This document shows, piece by piece, positions 1-8,164 of a stretch of 64,000 bases of DNA. The notes under the pieces were generated by a model. The model worked only from the letters and a program-made list of their open reading frames with translations, made no database searches and had not been told where the DNA came from. Each line of letters opens with the position of its first letter. Positions within the stretch are counted from its first letter, which is position 1. Both the position numbers and the translations under genes were made by a program. The DNA is taken from NCBI RefSeq assembly GCF_022682495.2, contig NW_026527258.1, positions 186,001-250,000 on the forward strand, in the 5' to 3' direction. The stretch is from Desmodus rotundus. Its lineage: Eukaryota > Chordata > Mammalia > Chiroptera > Phyllostomidae.

Positions 1-58
1 AAGATAATACATTGGTGAAGTTGTGTTTTCTCCTCAACATCACCCGCGAATAAACCTA

Positions 59-75
59 TTTCGTAGGAACCGGGT
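59..75 (+). other. CENP-B-box-like 17-mer, once per monomer
   Basis: The sequence TTTCGTAGGAACCGGGT matches every required base of the CENP-B box core, NTTCGNNNNANNCGGGN, and 14 of 17 positions of the fuller mammalian consensus; mismatches are at motif positions 7, 12 and 17. It lies at unit 59-75 and is unchanged in all 32 copies here, although bases 47 and 83 on either side vary. In mammals CENP-B, a domesticated pogo-type transposase, binds this box in centromeric satellites. A nine-base match on either strand of a 2,041-bp monomer is expected by chance about 0.016 times. That is suggestive but not proof, and a short invariant stretch is unremarkable in copies this similar. Whether the host has a CENP-B-like protein is unknown. 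Confidence 0.6.
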
Positions 76-114
76 TTTTTTAGCCAAAGCCGTCTCAGCG
101 TGGAACGTCTTCTG

Positions 115-139
115 AATGTTCTCTTTTCAGTAGTAGATG
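115..139 (+). repeat. Internal subrepeat, copy A
   Basis: This 25-base stretch matches unit 387-411 (copy B) at 23 of 25 positions in monomer 1. Weaker similarity extends upstream: a shared TAGGAAC at 64-70 and 327-333, and a T-run followed by AAAGCC ending at 91 and 362. The displacement drifts from 263 to 272 bp, implying an old duplication of about 80-90 bp with small indels. Copy A includes the CENP-B-box-like site; the matching part of copy B has lost it or never had it. Confidence 0.65.
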
Positions 140-386
140 GAATGGGAGACTAAGGGTGTAGCCTAGGAAACGCACGGAGACTACTACGTCCCTTGGACTC
201 CACCCGTTCGTGAAGCATTAAGGGACGAACAAGCTAAACGTACACCATGGGCCTAGCAGGGCATTCATTCCACTCTGAGAATACAGCAGTGAAGACTTTG
301 CGCTCCCCTGCGTCATTCAGCAATTATAGGAACTCGTGCGAAAAGTGTTTTCCACAAAAGCCATCCACACTATTTGACGTGTTATC

Positions 387-411
387 AATGTTCTCATTTC
401 AGTAGGAGATG
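387..411 (+). repeat. Internal subrepeat, copy B
   Basis: Partner of unit 115-139. Unit position 407 is the most variable base I saw (A, C or G among copies). The A of copies 1, 4 and 5 equals the aligned base in copy A, so A is plausibly ancestral. A looser third relative begins at unit 847 (about 20 of 29 positions shared with copy B). Confidence 0.6.
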
Positions 412-611
412 AAAGCAGTGGTGTGCCACATAGTGTGTACACTTGTCAGCATCCCGTCGAAGTACCTTGCTGCAGTGTAGGATCTCTGGCTCGTGTCATA
501 GCCCAAGAGCTACTGAAATGATTTCCCTTCAGCAAAGGAGGGAATGCCAGCATAGCACTTTGTGATCCTTGAAGGGGGATGAGCTTCCACAGTAGAGTTT
601 TCTCCTAGGTA

Positions 612-629
612 CTTTTCGCATCCGAAAAG
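612..629. repeat. Perfect 7-bp inverted repeat, 4-base loop
   Basis: Arms CTTTTCG (612-618) and CGAAAAG (623-629) enclose CATC. It recurs in every copy; monomer 2 breaks it by a G-to-A change at unit 624. Role unknown. Confidence 0.8.
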
Positions 630-650
630 CGTAGTCCCAAGAAGAAGAGA

Positions 651-668
651 AGGAACGGCCTAGTTCCT
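651..668. repeat. Perfect 6-bp inverted repeat
   Basis: Arms AGGAAC (651-656) and GTTCCT (663-668) enclose GGCCTA. It lies 22 bases after the hairpin at 612-629, so two small dyads are clustered. No function can be assigned. Confidence 0.7.
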
Positions 669-798
669 CACTTTGACCATACAGTGTTTTCGACGCAGAA
701 ACGCATGTGAAGCTAGCAGTCCCCTTACTCTATTCGAGTGAACGTCTCGGACACAGCACATGAGTCAACGGTTTGAAAGCTGGCAAGGACTCGGGAAT

Positions 799-808
799 GA
801 ACATGTTC
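799..808. repeat. 10-bp perfect palindrome
   Basis: GAACATGTTC is self-complementary and present in all copies that cover this position. Palindromes of this size are common, so significance is doubtful. Confidence 0.5.
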
Positions 809-955
809 CTGAGAAGTGGCTTTAAGCATGAACGCAGCACTCGATCAATGTGTTCATATCAGCTGAAGTGGAAATGAGTGCCTTGTACCCTATCACACAA
901 CCTCTTCAGAACTTATGATCAGCTATTTTGCTCTCTTATCATTTCCCTTGCTGTG

Positions 956-1006
956 TTTGAGTCCAACGATCTACAGAATCACTTTCTCGTCATCCACGGA
1001 CTCAAA
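956..1006. repeat. 9-bp inverted repeat just 5' of the hexamer tract
   Basis: Arms TTTGAGTCC (956-964) and GGACTCAAA (998-1006) are perfect complements separated by 33 bases, ending 78 bp before the telomere-like tract. The outer pair is lost in copies 3, 6 and 12 (956C) and one pair is lost in copy 28 (1003G). It may be a relic of a terminal repeat or simply chance. Confidence 0.7.
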
Positions 1007-1084
1007 GAGAGTACAGGACTATGACTGCTACGAAGTGCACTATCTTCTATGACACACTTTCCTCGACCGGCGGCCGTCATCTAC

Positions 1085-1282
1085 CTATAGCCCTAGCCCT
1101 AAGCCTACATGTAACATTAGCCCAAACCATCATCCTAACCCTAACCCTACTCTTATCCCTAACCCTACCCCTCACCCAAACCCGAACCCAATCCCCAAAC
1201 CGAACCCTAACCCTATCCCTAACCCTAATAATAAAGCTAATCCTAACCATATCCCGTATGCTAGCCCTAACCCTAACTCTAT
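1085..1282 (-). repeat. Degenerate telomere-like hexamer tract (CCCTAA/TTAGGG type)
   Basis: Thirty-three consecutive hexamers of CCCTAA type lie in one unbroken 6-bp frame. In copy 1, eight are exact (starting at 1097, 1139, 1157, 1205, 1217, 1223, 1265 and 1271); the rest are substituted forms such as CCCTAC, CCCGAA, TCCTAA and CCCAAA. The G-rich strand is the minus strand. The tract recurs in all 31 complete copies (coordinates under each monomer). It looks like an interstitial telomeric sequence captured into the satellite before amplification, which has since changed by substitution without insertions or deletions. A simple expansion of an unrelated C-rich hexamer is the alternative. It is not a chromosome end, since satellite continues on both sides. 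Confidence 0.9.
1157..1226 (-). other. G-quadruplex-capable stretch on minus strand
   Basis: On the plus strand, copy 1 has seven C-runs of three or four bases at 1157, 1163, 1168, 1175, 1181, 1187 and 1193, with 2-3-base spacers, then four more at 1205, 1211, 1217 and 1223 with 3-base spacers. The minus strand therefore satisfies the usual four G-run rule twice. Variant 1169A removes the third run and 1195A the seventh, so A-A-A haplotype copies lose the first block; 1225G in copies 6 and 12 removes the last run of the second block. Folding itself is inferred from known behaviour of telomeric G-strands. Confidence 0.7.
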
Positions 1283-1339
1283 CTTGAAACAGAAGTCGTC
1301 TCATATATCGGAGCTGTGGGTGTTGTTCTAACCAAAATG

Positions 1340-1365
1340 CTCCTGACATCATTTTCCATCAGGAG
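1340..1365. repeat. 7-bp inverted repeat 3' of the hexamer tract
   Basis: Arms CTCCTGA (1340-1346) and TCAGGAG (1359-1365) enclose 12 bases. The loop contains the common polymorphism 1347C/A, which leaves the arms intact. Confidence 0.7.
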
Positions 1366-1422
1366 TGAATGAGCTGGGGCATAGCAGTATCTGAACGTTT
1401 CAGGACAGTGAGCTGCGAGTGT

Positions 1423-1446
1423 GGGGTTTTCGCCCCTCTATTTTTT
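1423..1446 (+). other. GGGG/CCCC hairpin followed by a T run
   Basis: GGGG (1423-1426), a six-base loop and CCCC (1433-1436) precede TCTA and a run of six T. It resembles an intrinsic terminator or polymerase III stop in outline, but there is no gene upstream and the context is eukaryotic satellite, so I make no such claim. Copies 3, 8 and 10 have 1430G in the loop; copies 8 and 10 have seven T. Confidence 0.45.
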
Positions 1447-1794
1447 CCTTGAAAAACTCACAGTCCGACGATTTCCTGCAAGTACTGACTAGTATGTCTT
1501 GTGGATAAAACTGTTACTCGAACGTACATATGCACATGAAGCTCACAGTCCATAGAGTCTATGCGGCTGAATTTCCTTCTCAGAGAACAGCAAGGATTTC
1601 ATGGAAAGCTGCCACACGACCAGGGAATCAGGATGTTTCACACAAGTGCCTTATTGGAAAAATTCATGTCCAGCGGGAAACACTAGGTCAATGGACTCGT
1701 TTCTGTAGAGTGCGAAATGTATGGGGTGCCGATATAACCGACCGATTTGGCCAATCATTCCAATTTGTTTTCTGTATGATCACCTAGGCGGTAA

Positions 1795-1809
1795 CTTTGC
1801 TAGGCAAAG
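1795..1809. repeat. 6-bp inverted repeat, 3-base loop
   Basis: Arms CTTTGC (1795-1800) and GCAAAG (1804-1809) enclose TAG. Monomer 3 breaks it (1798G). No role is known. Confidence 0.7.
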
Positions 1810-1985
1810 AGTTCAGGGATCACGTTCCCCCAGACAAAGGAATGAACGGGAGCACAGGACTACGCCAACTATGAACTTCAGTCAGCTTGGCTACCACTGT
1901 TTTCGCCAAATTATGCGTTCTGGGAGGAAAGCGTATCCGGGCGTTGGAAGGCCGCTAGGCCATGCTACGTGACTTGGACTCCAAG

Positions 1986-2034
1986 GCTCTGAAGATCTAA
2001 GGCAATATGGATCTCAGAGCACCCTGCGGGGCTC
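1986..2034. repeat. Two overlapping, mutually exclusive stem-loops
   Basis: The first stem pairs GCTCTGAAGATC (1986-1997) with GATCTCAGAGC (2010-2020), 11 base pairs with one bulged base and a 12-base loop. The second pairs GAGC (2017-2020) and CCC (2022-2024) with GGG (2028-2030) and GCTC (2031-2034), with A2021 bulged and loop TGC. Bases 2017-2020 belong to both, so only one can form at a time. I recorded no variant within either stem in any copy. Confidence 0.7.
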
Positions 2035-2041
2035 CCAGTGG

Positions 2042-4082
2042 AAGATAATACATTGGTGAAGTTGTGTTTTCTCCTCAACATCACCCGCGAATAAACCTAT
2101 TTCGTAGGAACCGGGTTTTTTTAGCCAAAGCCGTCTCAGCGTGGAACGTCTTCTGAATGTTCTCTTTTCAGTAGTAGATGGAATGGGAGACTAAGGGTGT
2201 AGCCTAGGAAACGCACGGAGACTACTACGTCCCTTGGACTCCACCCGTTCGTGAAGCATTAAGGGACGAACAAGCTAAACGTACACCATGGGCCTAGCAG
2301 GGCATTCATTCCACTCTGAGAATACAGCAGTGAAGACTTTGCGCTCCCCTGCGTCATTCAGCAATTATAGGAACTCGTGCGAAAAGTGTTTTCCACAAAA
2401 GCCATCCACACTATTTGACGTGTTATCAATGTTCTCATTTCAGTAGGCGATGAAAGCAGTGGTGTGCCACATAGTGCGTACACTTGTCAGCATCCCGTCG
2501 AAGTACCTTGCTGCAGTGTAGGATCTCTGGCTCGTGTCATAGCCCAAGAGCTACTGAAATGATTTCCCTTCAGCAAAGGAGGGAATGCCAGCATAGCACT
2601 TTGTGATCCTTGAAGGGGGATGAGCTTCCACAGTAGAGTTTTCTCCTAGGTACTTTTCGCATCCAAAAAGCGTAGTCCCAAGAAGAAGAGAAGGAACGGC
2701 CTAGTTCCTCACTTTGACCATACAGTGTTTTTGACGCAGAAACGCATGTGAAGCTAGCAGTCCCCTTACTCTATTCGAGTGAATGTCTCGGACACAGCAC
2801 ATGAGTCAACGGTTTGAAAGCTGGCAAGGACTCGGGAATGAACATGTTCCTGAGAAGTGGCTTTAAGCATGAACGCAGCACTCGATCAATGTGTTCATAT
2901 CAGCTGAAGTGGAAATGAGTGCCTTGTACCCTATCACACAACCTCTTCAGAACTTATGATCAGCTATTTTGCTCTCTTATCATTTCCCTTGCTGTGTTTG
3001 AGTCCAACGATCTACAGAATCACTTTCTCGTCATCCACGGACTCAAAGAGAGTACAGGACTATGACTGCTACGAAGTGCACTATCTTCTATGACACACTT
3101 TCCTCGACCGGCGGCCGTCATCTACCTATAGCCCTAGCCCTAAGCCTACATGTAACATTAGCCCAAACCATCATCCTAACCCTAACCCTACTCTTATCCC
3201 TAACCCTACACCTCACCCAAACCCGAACCCAATCCACAAACCGAACCCTAACCCTATCCCTAACCCTAATAATAAAGCTAATCCTAACCATATCCCGTAT
3301 GCTAGCCCTAACCCTAACTCTATCTTGAAACAGAAGTCGTCTCATATATCGGAGCTGTGGGTGTTGTTCTAACCAAAATGCTCCTGACATCATTTTCCAT
3401 CAGGAGTGAATGAGCTGGGGCATAGCAGTATCTGAACGTTTCAGGACAGTGAGCTGCGAGTGTGGGGTTTTCGCCCCTCTATTTTTTCCTTGAAAAACTC
3501 ACAGTCCGACGATTTCCTGCAAGTACTGACTAGTATGTCTTGTGGATAAAACTGTTACTCGAACGTACATATGCACATGAAGCTCACAGTCCATAGAGTC
3601 TATGCGGCTGAATTTCCTTCTCAGAGAACAGCAAGGATTTCATGGAAAGCTGCCACATGACCAGGGAATCAGGATGTTTCACACAAGTGCCTTATTGGAA
3701 AAATTCATGTCCAGCGGGAAACACTAGGTCAATGGACTCGTTTCTGTAGAGTGCGAAATGTATGGGGTGCCGATATAACCGACCGATTTGGCCAATCATT
3801 CCAATTTGTTTTCCGTATGATCACCTAGGCGGTAACTTTGCTAGGCAAAGAGTTCAGGGATCACGTTCCCCCAGACAAAGGAATGAACGGGAGCACAGGA
3901 CTACGCCAACTATGAACTACAGTCAGCTTGGCTACCACTGTTTTCGCCAAATTATGCGTTCTGGGAGGAAAGCGTATCCGGACGTTGGAAGGCCGCTAGG
4001 CCATGCTACGTGACTTGGACTCCAAGGCTCTGAAGATCTAAGGCAATATGGATCTCAGAGCACCCTGCGGGGCTCCCAGTGG
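2042..4082 (+). repeat. Satellite monomer 2
   Basis: 2,041 bp. CENP-B-box-like site 2100-2116; hexamer tract 3126-3323, haplotype A-A-A. Bases: 47C, 407C, 691T, 743T. Private changes: 624A, which breaks the 7-bp hairpin at unit 612-629, and 1617T, which puts a stop codon in the 85-codon open frame that most other copies keep open. Confidence 0.97.
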
Positions 4083-6123
4083 AAGATAATACATTGGTGA
4101 AGTTGTGTTTTCTCCTCAACATCACCCGGGAATAAACCTATTTCGTAGGAACCGGGTTTTTTTAGCCAAAGCCGTCTCAGCGTGGAACGTCTTCTGAATG
4201 TTCTCTTTTCAGTAGTAGATGGAATGGGAGACTAAGGGTGTAGCCTAGGAAACGCACGGAGACTACTACGTCCCTTGGACTCCACCCGTTCGTGAAGCAT
4301 TAAGGGACGAACAAGCTAAACGTACACCATGGCCCTAGCAGGGCATTCATTCCACTCTGAGAATACAGCAGTGAAGACTTTGCGCTCCCCTGCGTCATTC
4401 AGTAATTATAGGAACTCGTGCGAAAAGTGTTTTCCACAAAAGCCATTCACACTATTTGATGTGTTATCAATGTTCTCATTTCAGTAGGGGATGAAAGCAG
4501 TGGTGTGCCACATAGTGCGTACACTTGTCAGCATCCCGTCGAAGTACCTTGCTGCAGTGTAGGATCTCTGGCTCGTGTCATAGCCCAAGAGCTACTGAAA
4601 TGATTTCCCTTCAGCAAAGGAGGGAATGCCAGCATAGCACTTTGTGATCCTTGAAGGGGGATGAGCTTCCACAGTAGAGTTTTCTCCTAGGTACTTTTCG
4701 CATCCGAAAAGCGTAGTCCCAAGAAGAAGAGAAGGAACGGCCTAGTTCCTCACTTTGACCATACAGTGTTTTCGACGCAGAAACGCATGTGAAGCTAGCA
4801 GTCCCCTTACTCTATTCGAGTGAACGTCTCGGACACAGCACATGAGTCAACGGTTTGAAAGCTGGCAAGGACTCGGGAATGAACATGTTCCTGAGAAGTG
4901 GCTTTAAGCATGAACGCAGCACTCGATCAATGTGTTCATATCAGCTGAAGTGGAAATGAGTGCCTTGTACCCTATCACACAACCTCTTCAGAACTTATGA
5001 TCAGCTATTTTGCTCTCTTATCATTTCCCTTGCTGTGCTTGAGTCCAACGATCTACAGAATCACTTTCTCGTCATCCACGGACTCAAAGAGAGTACAGGA
5101 CTATGACTGCTACGAAGTGCACTATCTTCTATGACACACTTTCCTCGACCGGCGGCCGTCATCTACCTATAGCCCTAGCCCTAAGCCTACATGTAACATT
5201 AGCCCAAACCATCATCCTAACCCTAACCCTACTCTTATCCCTAACCCTACCCCTCACCCTAACCCGAACCCAATCCCCAAACCGAACCCTAACCCTATCC
5301 CTAACCCTAATAATAAAGCTAATCCTAAACATATCCCGTATGCTAGCCCTAACCCTAACTCTATCTTGAAACAGAAGTCGTCTCATATATCGGAGCTGTG
5401 GGTGTTGTTCTAACCAAAAGGCTCCTGAAATCATTTTCCATCAGGAGTGAATGAGCTGGGGCATAGCAGTATCTGAACATTTCAGGACAGTGAGCTGCGA
5501 GTGTGGGGTTTGCGCCCCTCTATTTTTTCCTTGAAAAACTCAGAGTCCGACGATTTCCTGCAAGTACTGACTAGTATGTCTTGTGGATAAAACTGTTACT
5601 CGAACGTACATATGCACATGAAGCTCACAGTCCATAGAGTCTATGCGGCTGAATTTCCTTCTCAGAGAACAGCAAGGATTTCATGGAAAGCTGCCACACG
5701 ACCAGGGAATCAGGATGTTTCACACAAGTGCCTTATTGGAAAAATTCATGTCCAGCGGGAAACACTAGGTCAATGGACTCGTTTCTGTAGTGTGCGAAAT
5801 GTATGGGGTGCCGATATAACCGACCGATTTGGCCAATCATTCCAATTTGTTTTCCGTATGATCACCTAGGCGGTAACTTGGCTAGGCAAAGAGTTCAGGG
5901 ATCACGTTCCCCCAGACAAAGGAATGAACGGGAGCACAGGACTACGCCAACTATGAACTACAGTCAGCTTGGCTACCACTGTTTTCGCCAAATTATGCGT
6001 TCTGGGAGGAAAGCGTATCCGGACGTTGGAAGGCCGCTAGGCCATGCTACGTGACTTGGACTCCAAGGCTCTGAAGATCTAAGGCAATATGGATCTCAGA
6101 GCACCCTGCGGGGCTCCCAGTGG
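4083..6123 (+). repeat. Satellite monomer 3 (many private changes)
   Basis: 2,041 bp. CENP-B-box-like site 4141-4157; hexamer tract 5167-5364, haplotype C-T-C. Shares 251C, 321T, 378T, 407G and 956C with copies 6 and 12; shares 1247A with copy 4; shares 1430G and 1709T with copies 8 and 10. Private: 365T, 1338G, 1397A, 1461G and 1798G (the last breaks the hairpin at unit 1795-1809). It has the longest list of private changes of any copy. Confidence 0.97.
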
Positions 6124-8164
6124 AAGATAATACATTGGTGAAGTTGTGTTTTCTCCTCAACATCACCCGCGAATAAACCTATTTCGTAGGAACCGGGTTT
6201 TTTTAGCCAAAGCCGTCTCAGCGTGGAACGTCTTCTGAATGTTCTCTTTTCAGTAGTAGATGGAATGGGAGACTAAGGGTGTAGCCTAGGAAACGCACGG
6301 AGACTACTACGTCCCTTGGACTTCACCCGTTCGTGAAGCATTAAGGGACGAACAAGCTAAACGTACACCATGGGCCTAGCAGGGCATTCATTCCACTCAG
6401 AGAATAAAGCAGTGAATACTTTGCGCTCCCCTGCGTCATTCAGCAATTATAGGAACTCGTGCGAAAAGTGTTTTCCACAAAAGCCATCCACACTATTTGA
6501 CGTGTTATCAATGTTCTCATTTCAGTAGGAGATGAAAGCAGTGGTGTGCCACATAGTGTGTACACTTGTCAGCATCCCGTCGAAGTACCTTGCTGCAATG
6601 TAGGATCTCTGGCTCGTGTCATAGCCCAAGAGCTACTGAAATGATTTCCCTTCAGCAAAGGAGGGAATGCCAGCATAGCACTTTGTGATCCTTGAAGGGG
6701 GATGAGCTTCCACAGTAGAGTTTTCTCCTAGGTACTTTTCGCATCCGAAAAGCGTAGTCCCAAGAAGAAGAGAAGGAACGGCCTAGTTCCTCACTTTGAC
6801 CATACAGTGTTTTCGACGCAGAAACGCATGTGAAGCTAGCAGTCCCCTTACTCTATTCGAGTGAACGTCTCGGACACAGCACATGAGTCAACGGTTTGAA
6901 AGCTGGCAAGGACTCGGGAATGAACATGTTCCTGAGAAGTGGCTTTAAGCATGAACGCAGCACTCGATCAATGTGTTCATATCAGCTGAAGTGGAAATGA
7001 GTGCCTTGTACCCTATCACACAACCTCTTCAGAACTTATGATCAGCTATTTTGCTCTCTTATCATTTCCCTTGCTGTGTTTGAGTCCAACGATCTACAGA
7101 ATCACTTTCTCGTCATCCACGGACTCAAAGAGAGTACAGGACTATGACTGCTACGAAGTGCACTATCTTCTATGACACACTTTCCTCGACCGGCGGCCGT
7201 CATCTACCTATAGCCCTAGCCCTAAGCCTACATGTAACATTAGCCCAAACCATCATCCTAACCCTAACCCTACTCTTATCCCTAACCCTACCCCTCACCC
7301 TAACCCGAACCCAATCCCCAAACCGAACCCTAACCCTATCCCTAACCCTAATAATAAAGCTAATCCTAAACATATCCCGTATGCTAGCCCTAACCCTAAC
7401 TCTATCTTGAAACAGAAGTCGTCTCATATATCGGAGCTGTGGGTGTTGTTCTAACCAAAATGCTCCTGAAATCATTTTCCATCAGGAGTGAATGAGCTGG
7501 GGCATAGCAGTATCTGAACGTTTCAGGACAGTGAGCTGCGAGTGTGGGGTTTTCGCCCCTCTATTTTTTCCTTGAAAAACTCACAGTCCGACGATTTCCT
7601 GCAAGTACTGACTAGTATGTCTTGTGGATAAAACTGTTACTCGAACGTACATATGCACATGAAGCTCACAGTCCATAGAGTCTATGCGGCTGAATTTCCT
7701 TCTCAGAGAACAGCAAGGATTTCATGGAAAGCTGCCACACGACCAGGGAATCAGGATGTTTCACACAAGTGCCTTATTGGAAAAATTCATGTCCAGCGGG
7801 AAACACTAGGTCAATGGACTCGTTTCTGTAGAGTGCGAAATGTATGGGGTGCCGATATAACCGACCGATTTGGCCAATCATTCCAATTTGTTTTCTGTAT
7901 GATCACCTAGGCGGTAACTTTGCTAGGCAAAGAGTTCAGGGATCACGTTCCCCCAGACAAAGGAATGAACGGGAGCACAGGACTACGCCAACTATGAACT
8001 ACAGTCAGCTTGGCTACCACTGTTTTCGCCAAATTATGCGTTCTGGGAGGAAAGCGTATCCGGGCGTTGGAAGGCCGCTAGGCCATGCTACGTGACTTGG
8101 ACTCCAAGGCTCTGAAGATCTAAGGCAATATGGATCTCAGAGCACCCTGCGGGGCTCCCAGTGG
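6124..8164 (+). repeat. Satellite monomer 4
   Basis: 2,041 bp. CENP-B-box-like site 6182-6198; hexamer tract 7208-7405, haplotype C-T-C with 1247A as in copy 3. Bases: 47C, 407A, 436T, 475A, 1347A, 1773T, 1941G. Private: 200T and a cluster of three transversions at 276A, 284A and 294T. Confidence 0.97.

Larger units (their letters stand above)
1..2041 (+). repeat. Satellite monomer 1 (reference numbering)
   Basis: Full 2,041-bp copy used for numbering. CENP-B-box-like site 59-75; hexamer tract 1085-1282. Distinguishing bases: 47C, 407A, 436T, 1773T, 1941G, and 1878T, which I see in no other copy. Hexamer haplotype at unit positions 1169/1178/1195 is C-A-C. Between the annotated elements (about 145-386, 416-611, 669-955, 1447-1794 and 1810-1985) I see no recognisable gene or RNA. 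Confidence 0.97.

Noticed and set aside
499..781. Possible polymerase III promoter: A-box-like TAGCCCAAGAG near 499 and B-box-like GGTTTGAAAGC near 770
   Set aside because: The spacing of about 270 bp is far longer than in a tRNA or SINE, the B-box match is imperfect, and no tRNA fold is visible between them.
1085..1282. True telomere or chromosome end
   Set aside because: The hexamers are mostly degenerate, and about 800 bp of monomer sequence follows each tract before the next copy, so these are internal.
1021..1287. 88-codon plus-strand open frame rich in Thr-Leu, repeated in each full copy
   Set aside because: The Leu/Thr alternation is just CCCTAA hexamers read as two codons per repeat. 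The frame stays open because the 6-bp register has no stops, and variants inside it change residues freely.
1077..1352. 91-codon minus-strand open frame rich in Val-Arg, antisense to the previous one
   Set aside because: Same cause on the opposite strand: GTTAGG-type hexamers read as Val-Arg. No recognisable domain, and open frames on both strands at once are typical of 6-bp repeats rather than genes.
1423..1446. GC stem plus T run as an intrinsic terminator
   Set aside because: The stem is only 4 bp, there is no gene upstream, and everything else points to a eukaryotic satellite.
1530..1787. 85-codon plus-strand open frame present in nearly every copy
   Set aside because: All five variable sites I found in it (unit 1617, 1687, 1694, 1709, 1773) change the amino acid, and 1617T in copy 2 creates a stop. 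There is no excess of silent change, so there is no sign of selection on a protein, and I recognise no family.
1721..1972. 83-codon plus-strand open frame overlapping the previous one
   Set aside because: Of about 11 variable sites, ten change the residue and only one (1945) is silent. Its sequence is not recognisable and it overlaps another equally unconstrained frame.
1..2041. Monomer length as twelve nucleosome-sized units of about 170 bp
   Set aside because: 2,041/12 is close to 170, but I see no 170-bp internal periodicity, and the division is arbitrary.
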